From the NCBI GenBank assembly GCA_947589295.1, contig CANQBZ010000002.1:59981-123980 (forward strand): a stretch of DNA of 64,000 nt, read 5' to 3'. Source of the stretch: an uncultured Akkermansia sp. Lineage in GTDB: Bacteria > Verrucomicrobiota > Verrucomicrobiia > Verrucomicrobiales > Akkermansiaceae. Position 1 is the first letter of the stretch. Each line of letters begins with the position of its first letter. Below the pieces are notes generated by a model. The model did not search any database. It was not told where the DNA came from and saw only the letters and a program-made list of their open reading frames with translations. The translations under genes and the position numbers were made by a program. This document shows positions 38,177 through 47,579 of the stretch, piece by piece.

Positions 38177-39598
38177 GTGATGCCCATGTTCGCTAAAACT
38201 TCTCTCTCTGTCCTCCGTCGGAAGCTCATTGATCGACAAATCTCCCCCACAGAGCTTGTTCAGGAATGCGCGCGCCGCATGCAGGAACTTAACCCTGCGC
38301 TGAACGCTTTTATCTCTTGGGACACAGAGCGTGCACTGCAAGCAGCTGCACAGGCAGATATGAGTTTACCACTCGGCGGATTGCCTATCGCTATCAAAGA
38401 TAACATATGCTGTCTCGGTGAGCCCGTGCGCTGTGCCTCGCGGATGTTGGACAACTTTGTGACTCCCTACGATGCCACCTCTGTGTCGAACTTGCGCGCG
38501 GCTGGAGCCATTCCCTTTGGGCGCACCAATATGGATGAGTTTGCCATGGGTTCTGCTGGCAAAAACTCGGCATATGGAGTCACCCGCAATCCGGCAGACG
38601 AGGAACGCGTACCCGGCGGATCTTCCAGTGGGTCTGCGGCAGCCGTAGCTGCCGGTATGATCCCCGCAGCGCTGGGGTCAGATACTGGAGGGTCCGTGCG
38701 CCAGCCTGCCTCTCACTGCGGGGTCGTCGGCCTCAAGCCTACTTACGGACGCATCTCGCGCTACGGGCTGGTCGCCTTTGCCTCCTCGCTGGATCAAATA
38801 GGGACCCTCACCTCCTGCGTGGACGATGCAGCTCTCCTGCTGCAATCCCTGTGTGGGCATGATGCGATGGATTCTACTTCATCCTTAAAACCTGTACCAA
38901 ATTTTTCCGCCGATCTCCATGGAGGCGTTCGAGGCATGCGCATTGGCCTGCCAAAAGAATACGTAAGTTCCGGCAATGCTTCGGAAGTACAGAATGCGCT
39001 GAATGCTGCCATGGCTGCGCTGGAAGCACAGGGCGCAGAAATCTGCGAGATATCCCTGCCGCATGCGGAGGCCGCCGTGGCTTCCTACTACATCATTGCT
39101 TGCGCCGAGGCCTCCTCGAACCTTGCCCGCTACGATGGCGTGCGCTATGGATACCGCGCTTCCGAAGTTTCGAATGCCCCGGGTGATTTATACGCCCGCT
39201 CACGCACTGAGGGTTTCGGGGAAGAAGTGAAGCGTCGCATCATTTTGGGTACTTACGTGCTTTCCGGCGGATATTACGATGCCTACTATGCACGAGCCCA
39301 AAGGGTGCGAGCTCTCGTAGCACGCGACTTTACCCAGGCCTTCGAGAGCGGAGTGCAGCTGATCCTGGGTCCGGTGGCTCCTGCCCCTGCGCCCAAACTG
39401 CATGCCACTGACATGACGCCTCTGCAAATTTACTTGGAGGATATCTACACCGTACCGGCCAATCTTGCCGGATTACCTGCCATCTCTGTGCCTACGCCGC
39501 AAAGCGGACTCCCCGTGGGTGTCCAGCTACTTGCTCCGCACTTTGAGGAAGCTCGTCTTCTTCGAGCCGCCGCCACTCTGGAACAGTCGTGGAAATGA
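38177..39598 (+). CDS. gatA: Asp/Glu-tRNA(Asn/Gln) amidotransferase subunit A
   Basis: GGSSSGSAAAVAAGMIPAALGSDTGGSVRQPASHCGVVGLKPTYGRISRYGL. Confidence 0.95.
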   Translation: MMPMFAKTSLSVLRRKLIDRQISPTELVQECARRMQELNPALNAFISWDTERALQAAAQADMSLPLGGLPIAIKDNICCLGEPVRCASRMLDNFVTPYDATSVSNLRAAGAIPFGRTNMDEFAMGSAGKNSAYGVTRNPADEERVPGGSSSGSAAAVAAGMIPAALGSDTGGSVRQPASHCGVVGLKPTYGRISRYGLVAFASSLDQIGTLTSCVDDAALLLQSLCGHDAMDSTSSLKPVPNFSADLHGGVRGMRIGLPKEYVSSGNASEVQNALNAAMAALEAQGAEICEISLPHAEAAVASYYIIACAEASSNLARYDGVRYGYRASEVSNAPGDLYARSRTEGFGEEVKRRIILGTYVLSGGYYDAYYARAQRVRALVARDFTQAFESGVQLILGPVAPAPAPKLHATDMTPLQIYLEDIYTVPANLAGLPAISVPTPQSGLPVGVQLLAPHFEEARLLRAAATLEQSWK

Positions 39599-40428
39599 CC
39601 CCCGTTTTTCTCTCTATCGCCGGCTCCGATTCCTCGGCTGGGGCAGGTCTTCAAGCTGATCTCAAAACCGGCTTTGCCCTCGGTTGCTATCCTCTCACGG
39701 CTGTTACTTGTGTGGTGAGTGAAGTACCGGGGCACGTGGCGGACATCGCTCCCCTTCCTCCGAACATTGTCGCAAGTCAAATTCGCGAGTGCCTGTGCAC
39801 TTTTCCCGTGGCAGCTGTCAAAACCGGTATGCTCTATAGCACCGAAATTCTCCAAGCCGCCGTCAACGAACTTCCGCACGACATCCCCATCGTGGTGGAT
39901 CCCGTCATGATCGCCACGGCAGGGGACCCCCTCATGCAGGCCTCTACCTTGCAAGCATACGAGTCGAGCCTCTTTCCTCGCGCCACTCTCATCACCCCCA
40001 ACCTCGATGAACTTGCCGTCCTCTGCCGACGCGACGAAGTCCCGGACAGCGTCGATGAGCTAGCTTCCGCTGCCGTTGAACTCTCCCGTACTTACGACTG
40101 CGCCATTCTTGCCAAAGGTGGTCATCTTCCCGGCGCCACTTGCACCGATTTACTCGTTCTCCCGGATGGTTCTGTGACCCGCTTCTCTCACGCCCGCACC
40201 ACCGGCATCTCCACCCATGGCACAGGCTGCACCCTCTCCTCGGCCATCACCGCTTTCCTTGCCAGAGGAGCAGTTCTCACTAAGGCCGTTGAATCTGCAC
40301 TCGCCTACACCTCACAAGCCATCGCTTCCTCCCACAACTGGCCCCCTTCTCTCTCTGCTCTGGATCATGACGTTTGCTGTAATCGGCTTATTCCGAATGC
40401 TTCAAACAGCAGGAGACAATTGACGTGA
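39595..40428 (+). CDS. thiD: Hydroxymethylpyrimidine/phosphomethylpyrimidine kinase
   Basis: LSIAGSDSSAGAGLQADLKT; GTGCTLSSAITAFLARG. Confidence 0.92.
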   Translation: MTPVFLSIAGSDSSAGAGLQADLKTGFALGCYPLTAVTCVVSEVPGHVADIAPLPPNIVASQIRECLCTFPVAAVKTGMLYSTEILQAAVNELPHDIPIVVDPVMIATAGDPLMQASTLQAYESSLFPRATLITPNLDELAVLCRRDEVPDSVDELASAAVELSRTYDCAILAKGGHLPGATCTDLLVLPDGSVTRFSHARTTGISTHGTGCTLSSAITAFLARGAVLTKAVESALAYTSQAIASSHNWPPSLSALDHDVCCNRLIPNASNSRRQLT

Positions 40429-40599
40429 GAACAACGGTCATTGCCTCCGCGGACTTTCGGTGTTCTGAACTGTGGTTCAAAACATCTCCGGAGATGAACC
40501 TTCCCATGCTAAGACAGTCGGCGGCGCATGTTTTTCCTGCTCCATAAAATGCAGCCCCAGCTTGCTCTGAAACTCGCCAAGAGTCTTTCTTCATTTAGC

Positions 40600-40628
40600 T
40601 TGCCAAACGGCATTATCAGTGGTATTGT
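40600..40628 (+). promoter_or_regulatory. Promoter of MBL-fold gene, predicted leaderless
   Basis: TTGCCA-17-TATTGT, 6 nt before ATG 40635. Confidence 0.55.
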
Positions 40629-40634
40629 ACGCCC

Positions 40635-41267
40635 ATGGTGTCAGAGCTGATGCGATACAGCGGTGGTGCTCTGGAGTGCAATGGCTACCTAGTGGTGGGT
40701 GCTCATGGAGAATGCGTTGCTGTGGATGCGCCCGATGGTTTTACCGATTGGGCGCTCGCTCAACTTTCGGGAGGAAAGCGCATCACCCACCTGCTGCTCA
40801 CACACCAGCACTTCGACCATATTCAGGACGCTGCTTCTCTACAGCGTGCAACCGGTTGCCTCGTGCACGCTGGAGCGGCGTACGATCCCGCTCTCACTCT
40901 CGCACAAAATGCTCTGGCCTGGGGCATACCAGAGCCGGAGTCCTTTACCGTGGATGATGTGGTGCCCGCGCAGGACGTCACACTGACTCTCGCTGACATG
41001 CAGTGGAAAGCTCTCCATGTGCCGGGGCACGCACCAGATAGCCTTGCTTGGCATGCCACTGAACGAAGTGAGGTATTCACGGGTGATGCGCTTTTTGCCG
41101 GCTCCGTAGGACGCACTGATTTCCCAGGTGGCAATGCACGAACACTTGTGGAAAACATCAGGTGCAAAATCCTGACACTCGACCCGCATACCGCTGTACA
41201 CCCGGGACACGGACCCGGCACCAATGTGGGTGAGGAGCTGCTCAACAACCCCTTCGCTCACCTCTAA
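40635..41267 (+). CDS. MBL-fold metallo-hydrolase (glyoxalase II-like)
   Basis: LLTHQHFDHIQDAASL, HVPGHAPDSLAWH, FTGDALFAGSVGRTDFPGG. Confidence 0.9.
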   Translation: MVSELMRYSGGALECNGYLVVGAHGECVAVDAPDGFTDWALAQLSGGKRITHLLLTHQHFDHIQDAASLQRATGCLVHAGAAYDPALTLAQNALAWGIPEPESFTVDDVVPAQDVTLTLADMQWKALHVPGHAPDSLAWHATERSEVFTGDALFAGSVGRTDFPGGNARTLVENIRCKILTLDPHTAVHPGHGPGTNVGEELLNNPFAHL

Positions 41268-41290
41268 AATTTGACCAGAACTACATTATC

Positions 41291-42487
41291 ATGACATTTG
41301 AAGAACTAGGACTTTCTGCCAACGTGCTACAAGCCGTGAGGGACTGCGGTTACGCTGCTCCTACGCCCATCCAAGAGCAGGCTATCCCTCATGTGCTCGC
41401 CGGACGCGATGTCATCGGTGCCTCTCAAACCGGCACGGGAAAAACTGCTGCCTTTGCCCTGCCTATCCTCACCCGTCTGCAACACACTGGCCATCCACAA
41501 GCCCTCGTACTGGAACCAACCCGTGAGCTGGCCGATCAGCTTGCCGAAGCTTTCCGCACCTACGCAGCCCACACCGATATCACTGTGGGACTGCTGTACG
41601 GCGGCGTGGGCTATGGTCAACAGGCAACTGCCCTCAAAAAAGGTGTAGATGTCGTTGTGGCAACTCCCGGCCGCCTCGTGGACCACTTCTACCGTGGCAA
41701 CATGAAGTTTAAGGAAGTGAAAACTTTGGTGCTCGATGAAGTTGACCGCATGACAGATATGGGTTTTCTCCCCATTGTGCGCAAAATTGTGAACTTATGC
41801 CCATGGGAGGGGCGCCAAACACTCTTCTTTTCTGCTACCATGCCCCAGGTGCTGCAAGGCTTTGCCAAGTGGTGTCTGACCGACCCGTACGAAGTGGCAA
41901 TTGCACGGAGAGAGGTCGCAGCTACAATTTCCCACGCTTTCTACCCAGTGGGCTTGGACCAACGAGATGAACTGCTGCTCGCCCTCGTCAAACAAACTAA
42001 CTTCAGCAATATGATGATCTTCACTCGAACCCGCAAGGAAGCCGATATGGTGGCCCATATGCTCTCCCAAGCCGGGTGGGGGCACGATGTCACTGCTATG
42101 CACTCTGACATCCCACAAAAGGAACGCATGGCTGCTCTGCGCGGCTTTAAGGAGGATAAATACCGCATTCTTGTGGCTACTGATGTAGCAGCCCGAGGTA
42201 TTGACATCAACGATGTGTCACACGTTATCAACTACCGCGTACCGGAAAATCCGGAAGACTACGTGCACCGCATCGGTCGTACAGGCCGTGCCGAAGCACA
42301 GGGAGATGCTTTCACTTTGCTGACGGCTGATGAGATTGACTTCGCCAAATCGATTGAGATTTTCTTGAAGCAAAAGGTGGAGCGTCGCAAACTGGAGGGT
42401 TTCCCCTACGTTTACACAGCCCTCTTGGACGAGGGAGCCACACCGCCGCGCAGGCCGCGCCCGGCTACAGGCGGACGCCGTCGCTGA
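41291..42487 (+). CDS. DEAD-box RNA helicase
   Basis: PTPIQEQAIP, ASQTGTGKTAAF, VLDEVDRM (DEVD variant), SATMP, HRIGRTGRA. Confidence 0.94.
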   Translation: MTFEELGLSANVLQAVRDCGYAAPTPIQEQAIPHVLAGRDVIGASQTGTGKTAAFALPILTRLQHTGHPQALVLEPTRELADQLAEAFRTYAAHTDITVGLLYGGVGYGQQATALKKGVDVVVATPGRLVDHFYRGNMKFKEVKTLVLDEVDRMTDMGFLPIVRKIVNLCPWEGRQTLFFSATMPQVLQGFAKWCLTDPYEVAIARREVAATISHAFYPVGLDQRDELLLALVKQTNFSNMMIFTRTRKEADMVAHMLSQAGWGHDVTAMHSDIPQKERMAALRGFKEDKYRILVATDVAARGIDINDVSHVINYRVPENPEDYVHRIGRTGRAEAQGDAFTLLTADEIDFAKSIEIFLKQKVERRKLEGFPYVYTALLDEGATPPRRPRPATGGRRR

Positions 42488-42499
42488 TATGCCCCATCC

Positions 42500-43006
42500 A
42501 TGCGCGTGCTTTCTATAGACCCCGCTATTCGCAACACAGGCTATGCTGTGATTGAGGGCGACCATCGCTCTGCATGCGCGTTGGAATACGGTACGTTATC
42601 ACTTAAAAATACACTAACGCAGAGCGCCTGCCTGCTGGCGATCCACCGACACGTGCTCTCGCTCATTGATCAATGGCAGCCGGATGAACTGGCCATTGAA
42701 GGCATCATCTATGTGCAATCGCACCGCACAGCCATCACCATGGGGTCTGCACGCGCCTCCACCGTCATAGCTGCAGCCAGCCGTAACTTGCCCATCATGG
42801 AATACCCTCCCAGCTGCGTCAAATTGGCTGTAGTGGGACGCGGCAGCGCCCAAAAAAGTCAAGTATCCTTCATGATGCGCGCCCTGCTCGGCCTGAATGA
42901 AACCCCTGCGCCCGATGCGGCGGATGCACTTGCTATCGGGTATGCTCATCTGGCCGCAACAGATCCTCTACGCGCCCATCTCTTTGCCAAGCGCCGCTAC
43001 ATCTGA
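42500..43006 (+). CDS. ruvC: Holliday junction resolvase RuvC
   Basis: MRVLSIDPAIRNTGYAVIEG, LAIEGIIY, PDAADALAIGYAH. Confidence 0.9.
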   Translation: MRVLSIDPAIRNTGYAVIEGDHRSACALEYGTLSLKNTLTQSACLLAIHRHVLSLIDQWQPDELAIEGIIYVQSHRTAITMGSARASTVIAAASRNLPIMEYPPSCVKLAVVGRGSAQKSQVSFMMRALLGLNETPAPDAADALAIGYAHLAATDPLRAHLFAKRRYI

Positions 43007-43935
43007 CCCGTCTGTTCAATACTGAGACGCCGGTGAGCACGCCGCGCGCGAAAACCGCCCGGCAGATTGCAACAGCTTCTGATGGCCCCAGCCGAGAGAA
43101 TAGAGCAAACTTCATTCACACACGCCTCCGTGATGCCCGGTACGCCGCAGCACCGCATATAATGCAGCACTGCTGCCTTGCATAACTCTATCGGCTTGTC
43201 AGCCAAAAAAGGCAGATAAAGTCGTCCTTGAGGATCGGTGAGCGGCAACGCCTCGAGCGCAGCTGTCAAAGCAGCTCCTACCTCTCCCTGCAACCTTGCT
43301 CCGCGCAACAGGGCCGGTACAACATCTCTCCCCAGAGCCTCGTTGAGCGCGGGCAGAACACGCAACCGCAACCGGTTACGAGCTGCAGCTTCAGGGTCGG
43401 CATTGGTGGCGTCCTCCCGCCAATTTTGACCAATTTGCAAAAGCCATGCCGTGATATCTGCGCGTCGTATTCCAAGCATAGGACGCAACCATGCGATCTC
43501 GCCTTCCTGGCGCCTCAGCTGCATGCCGCGCATACCTGCCGCGCCGCGCGCCATATTAAAGAGCACAGTTTCCGCCTGATCATCTGCGTGGTGGGCGAGC
43601 GCCACCGCACGACAACCTAAACGGTGCGCGCACTCCGTTAAAATCCGGCGTCGCTCGCGGCGCGCCGCAGTTTCCATTGATTCCTTGTTGAGTTCAACGA
43701 GCTCCGGCACATTTACGCGATACTCCTCATACGGCACACCCAGCCCTGCGCACAGCTCCCGACAAAACAAGGCATCCTCATCCGCCTCGCTCCCGCGTAT
43801 CCCATGGTGCACATGGCAGGCAGACACGGACGCACCGTGCAACACCAACAACCTGAGCAGCGCCACTGAATCTCGCCCTCCACTCAGGCCGAGCACCACC
43901 GGCTCCTGCGGGGTCTCAAATGGCGCTGGCTGCAT
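42997..43935 (-). CDS. tilS: tRNA(Ile)-lysidine synthetase
   Basis: VLGLSGGRDSVALLRLL (SGGxDS), HHGIRG, ALAHHADDQAETVLFNMARGAG. Confidence 0.92.
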   Translation of the reverse strand: MQPAPFETPQEPVVLGLSGGRDSVALLRLLVLHGASVSACHVHHGIRGSEADEDALFCRELCAGLGVPYEEYRVNVPELVELNKESMETAARRERRRILTECAHRLGCRAVALAHHADDQAETVLFNMARGAAGMRGMQLRRQEGEIAWLRPMLGIRRADITAWLLQIGQNWREDATNADPEAAARNRLRLRVLPALNEALGRDVVPALLRGARLQGEVGAALTAALEALPLTDPQGRLYLPFLADKPIELCKAAVLHYMRCCGVPGITEACVNEVCSILSAGAIRSCCNLPGGFRARRAHRRLSIEQTGQM

Positions 43936-43948
43936 GACTTCCCACTAT

Positions 43949-44695
43949 CTATTTACGTTCTTTCCTCTTTCTAGTAGGAATAAGCTTTTCTGGATTTATC
44001 CTGCGAAAGAGTTTGGCAGCGTTCACTTGCTCTTCGTCGTCAATCTCGAATTGCTGCACCACCCCGCTTGCGTACGCCACCATGATGGTATTGCTATGGC
44101 GATGGAGCACTGGAAACACCATACGTTTGAAATCACTCAGGCTTGTCACGCTGAGCCCCTTTTCCGGATTTCCATCACTCAACCAAGGAAGCATATCCAA
44201 GTGTTTTTTCCCAAGTGTGCGAATCTGTGAATTGGGATTTTCCTCGTCTTCTGACCCGTCTGTCCATGATACGTATGACACACTACGCTCGGTCGCCTCC
44301 ATAAGAGTCCCGTCTTTCACCGTGCTGCGATGGTCTCCCGGACAGTGGAAGATAGTTGCAACCTTCATCTTGTGCTGACGATCAATGGGAAGAACAGTGG
44401 AATCCAGCTCCTGCGCGAGCGAAAGCCACCACCCATCTGACTCTTTCATCTCCGGAGTATCTTCATCGTCTGCCATCCCGCTGGTTGGCAGCAGATTGCG
44501 CGTAGCCATATCTTGACCGTATTTGATTCCCAACTTGGCAAGCTGGTCTATATTAGCGCGACATTTAACAATATCCCCTGAGTTCATGTAACCAAATAAG
44601 AGCGGGAAAGATATTCCCAGCAGCACCCCCAATATAGCGATCACAACAATTAACTCTATGAGCGTAAAACCGCCCTGTTTTCTCATTGCTCTCAT
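43949..44695 (-). CDS. Prepilin-type N-terminal cleavage/methylation domain protein (pseudopilin)
   Basis: MRKQGGFTLIELIVVIAILGVLLGISFPLLFGYM. Confidence 0.88.
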   Translation of the reverse strand: MRAMRKQGGFTLIELIVVIAILGVLLGISFPLLFGYMNSGDIVKCRANIDQLAKLGIKYGQDMATRNLLPTSGMADDEDTPEMKESDGWWLSLAQELDSTVLPIDRQHKMKVATIFHCPGDHRSTVKDGTLMEATERSVSYVSWTDGSEDEENPNSQIRTLGKKHLDMLPWLSDGNPEKGLSVTSLSDFKRMVFPVLHRHSNTIMVAYASGVVQQFEIDDEEQVNAAKLFRRINPEKLIPTRKRKERK

Positions 44696-44702
44696 ACCCC
44701 CT

Positions 44703-44730
44703 AATCTACCACAAGCCTCTGCCATGTCAA
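44703..44730 (-). promoter_or_regulatory. Promoter of pseudopilin gene, predicted (near-)leaderless
   Basis: Minus strand TTGACA-16-TAGATT, 7 nt before ATG 44695. Confidence 0.5.
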
Positions 44731-44747
44731 GCTTTCGTATATCGCCC

Positions 44748-46063
44748 ACAGGGCAAACGCATTAAAAAATTGGATTCATTTTAAGGAAGGAGACAAGTGG
44801 TTCATTTATGCTCTAATTCGTTGCCAAACAATATATCATCGAGTACATCCGTATCCCACGTTGCCCTCAGTCTCAGCCTCTGGAGTGGCACTTTCACCCC
44901 CTCATGACGGGCCTTGTACTGTTTGATCAGTACAAGCGCGAATCTCAAAACTCGCGAAAAGTTCTCTGCACTGTTCCCCTTCCTCTTGCGTCCTCCATCC
45001 TCGTTGAACACCACGTCCAACACCCAATGCAGACTGTTTTCTATACCCCAGTGACTCCTTATGCTCCCTGCAATCTATTGTGCGCTCGCATGCCGATTGC
45101 TCACGATGTAGAAGCGTTGTTCTCGCGTCGTCTTTCCGCTCTTTTTCTCACAGCTCTCTCTGCTCACTCTCACCACCGCCGCTAATCCCTCTCAGTTCCA
45201 TGCTCCGCTAATGTGGCTTAACTCATGGTATAGTTCATACGTACGCGTCTCCACTCGTCCGTGCTCTCCACTCGTCTCCGTGTAGATCGAGTCGGGCTTC
45301 TCCAACTTCGTTGTGTCTTCTATATCCTCCAGAAGCCTCCCCTGGTTCTTTTTCACGGCAAGCACGTAGTACGCTCCTTTCTCTATTATCCTCCTGGCTA
45401 TATCCTTCTGACATCCCATCGCATCTATCGATACCGTGTTCCCCTTCAACTCAAGCGAGTCTATCAACTTGGGAATCGCCGTCACTTCATTGCTCTTCTC
45501 TTCAACTCGAGTTTGTCCCAGCACCAGCCCGCTTTCACTCTCGTACGCACTCACCACGTACACATTGTACTCTTTCCCATACTTGCCCGCCCCACAGATC
45601 GTTTTGCCATCTATGCTGATGTTTCTTCCTGCTGCCTGCTCTCCTGTTTCTTTCTCTCTCCTCTGCCTGAATTCTTCCACCAATTCCCGAAACATACCTT
45701 CAGATCCCTCTCTACTCAACATACGAAATACCCTCGCAAAAGTGTCGGCCGATGGTACCCCTCCGGGCATTTCCGAATACTTGCTGAAGTACTCTGTGTG
45801 ATGGCTTGCGAACTCTTGTATTTCTTCCCATGTTGACATACCGGCCACAACCGCCGCTATCACCATAAAAACGATGTCCGTCAACTTATGTATCTTTGCG
45901 TTGTCGGTTCTTGGATCTTCCATCAGGCTGATTTTTGCAATGAGATGATGCCCCTTGTGTCCTATCATATTTTGTATTTAATATCAACAATTTAAATAAG
46001 TTATTGATACTAAATTCTATGCATCTAATTCTGCCCCCCAGATTTCAAATGCGTTTGCCCTGT
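44748..46063. mobile_element. Decayed ISAs1-family insertion sequence, bounded by 16-bp inverted repeats ACAGGGCAAACGCATT / AATGCGTTTGCCCTGT
   Basis: Exact 16-bp inverted repeats at 44748-44763 and 46048-46063 bracket an ISAs1-like transposase reading frame. The repeats may belong to the host palindrome rather than be the true IS ends (see findings). Confidence 0.75.
44802..45968 (-). pseudogene. ISAs1-family (DDE_Tnp) transposase with two in-frame stop codons
   Basis: MEDPRTDNAKIHKLTDIVFMVIAAVVAGMSTWEEIQEFA...ISIDGKTICGAG...VKKNQ...then in-frame TGA (45194-45192) and TAG (45077-45075), continuing SHWGIENSLHWVLDVVFNEDGGRKRKGNSAENFSRVLRFALVLIKQ in the same frame to 44802. Confidence 0.9.
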
Positions 46064-46080
46064 CCTGGGGGCGGTGGTTC

Positions 46081-46109
46081 TTGACAAGACTCAGGAGATG
46101 AGCTATGCT
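46081..46109 (+). promoter_or_regulatory. Promoter upstream of ribH
   Basis: TTGACA-17-TATGCT. Confidence 0.6.
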
Positions 46110-46156
46110 ACCCCGCGGCTGCAAAAGCGCCCTACTGTATACACCCCAAAGCTGCT

Positions 46157-46633
46157 ATGTCCAGAGAAAGCATCATGAATCCGCCGATGGAGGGACGCGA
46201 CATGCGCGTTACCATTGTGGCATCGGAATACAACAAACGCTACACGGACGCTCTGTTGGGGAGTTGCAGGGAGGAGCTGGCGAGGTTGGCTCCGAACGCG
46301 CGAGTGGACGTGCGACGCGTTCCGGGCGCATTTGAGGTGCCGGTCATGGTGAACCGGGCTCTGGCGATGGCGGAGCATTGCAGGCCGCATGTGGTGATCG
46401 CCCTCGGGGTGATCCTGCGCGGGAGTACGGCTCATGCTGACCTGATAGGCGAGGCGATCACCCGGGAGTTGCTCCATGCCGCGTGCAAGAGCCTGGTGCC
46501 CGTCATTCACGAGGTGTTGCTGCTGCAGGATGAGCAGCAGGCGGAAGAGCGTTGCCTGGGAAATTCGCTCAACCGGGGGCGCGAGGCCGCGCGTGCAGCC
46601 GTAGCCATGTTCCAAGCCACCCAGATGAATTAA
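46157..46633 (+). CDS. ribH: 6,7-dimethyl-8-ribityllumazine synthase
   Basis: VTIVASEYNKRYTDALLGSCREEL...VRRVPGAFEVPVMVNRAL...ALGVILRGSTAHADLIGEAITREL; followed by nusB. Confidence 0.85.
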   Translation: MSRESIMNPPMEGRDMRVTIVASEYNKRYTDALLGSCREELARLAPNARVDVRRVPGAFEVPVMVNRALAMAEHCRPHVVIALGVILRGSTAHADLIGEAITRELLHAACKSLVPVIHEVLLLQDEQQAEERCLGNSLNRGREAARAAVAMFQATQMN

Positions 46634-46649
46634 GCCCCGTTTCACGAAC

Positions 46650-47564
46650 ATGCTCAACCAACGAGGAATCCGCAAATCGGCATTGCTGCTGCTCTATGCG
46701 ATGGAAGCGCAGAGAGTCACTCCCGAATCGCAAGAGACCTTTCCCTTTGACGCCTATTGGACGCTCGTCTCCGAAAATGACAACAAGCGGTACGCAAGAG
46801 CGCTGGCGAAAGCTGTGCTGCACGAGATTCGCGCGTACGATGAACTGCTCACATTGCTGCAAGCCCGCACAACGGCTTTCTGCGCTGCCGCCGCCACTCT
46901 GACCAAACCGCAGACGTTACCGGCACGGGCGCAGGAGCTGCTCAACCTGCTGCAAACCCTGCCCGAGCCGATCCTCTATTTACGTCGGCAAACAGAAAAG
47001 GCGGTTGACGAACAAAGAGACGAGGAGCTTCGGCAACAGAGTGAGAAAGTGATTCACACCTGCGAAAAAATCCATGCGCTTGCGGAAGATATCTTGCCCA
47101 CCCTGGAGAGCGAAACTCGGGGGGCAACCGAGGCATACGCCGCCGCGCTGCGTCGAGTGCAGAAAGCATGCGCCGGTTGTGCACAACTTGCCCACCCGGA
47201 TCGCATCAAGCCTCGCCATGAACACGCCGACCTCGTGCACTACACAGAAACCTTGAACCAACGTCGACCGCTTACCGAACAACTTGCAAAGACCATCTAC
47301 GCCCGCCGCCAAGAATGGGAAAAACTTCTGCACGACTTGCTGCGCAATTATGTGCCCGACAGGCTCAACGTGCTGGACCGCTGCATTCTCTACATCGCTT
47401 TTTACGACCTTGTGGAGCGCGATCTCGACCCAGGCATCGTCATTTCTGAGGCCTGCCTTCTCGCGGATGAATATTCCGGCGGCAAGAGCGCTCCTTTCAT
47501 CCACGGCATCATAGCCACGGCCATCATGCAACTGAAGCCGAAGTCCTACCAATCCAAGCCCTAG
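46650..47564 (+). CDS. nusB: Transcription antitermination factor NusB with long central insertion
   Basis: N-term RGIRKSALLLLYAME and C-term LDRCILYIAFYDLVERDLDPGIVISEACLLADEYSGGKSAPFIHGIIATAI; 304 aa. Confidence 0.82.
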   Translation: MLNQRGIRKSALLLLYAMEAQRVTPESQETFPFDAYWTLVSENDNKRYARALAKAVLHEIRAYDELLTLLQARTTAFCAAAATLTKPQTLPARAQELLNLLQTLPEPILYLRRQTEKAVDEQRDEELRQQSEKVIHTCEKIHALAEDILPTLESETRGATEAYAAALRRVQKACAGCAQLAHPDRIKPRHEHADLVHYTETLNQRRPLTEQLAKTIYARRQEWEKLLHDLLRNYVPDRLNVLDRCILYIAFYDLVERDLDPGIVISEACLLADEYSGGKSAPFIHGIIATAIMQLKPKSYQSKP

Positions 47565-47579
47565 TGTCGTCCCACTGCC

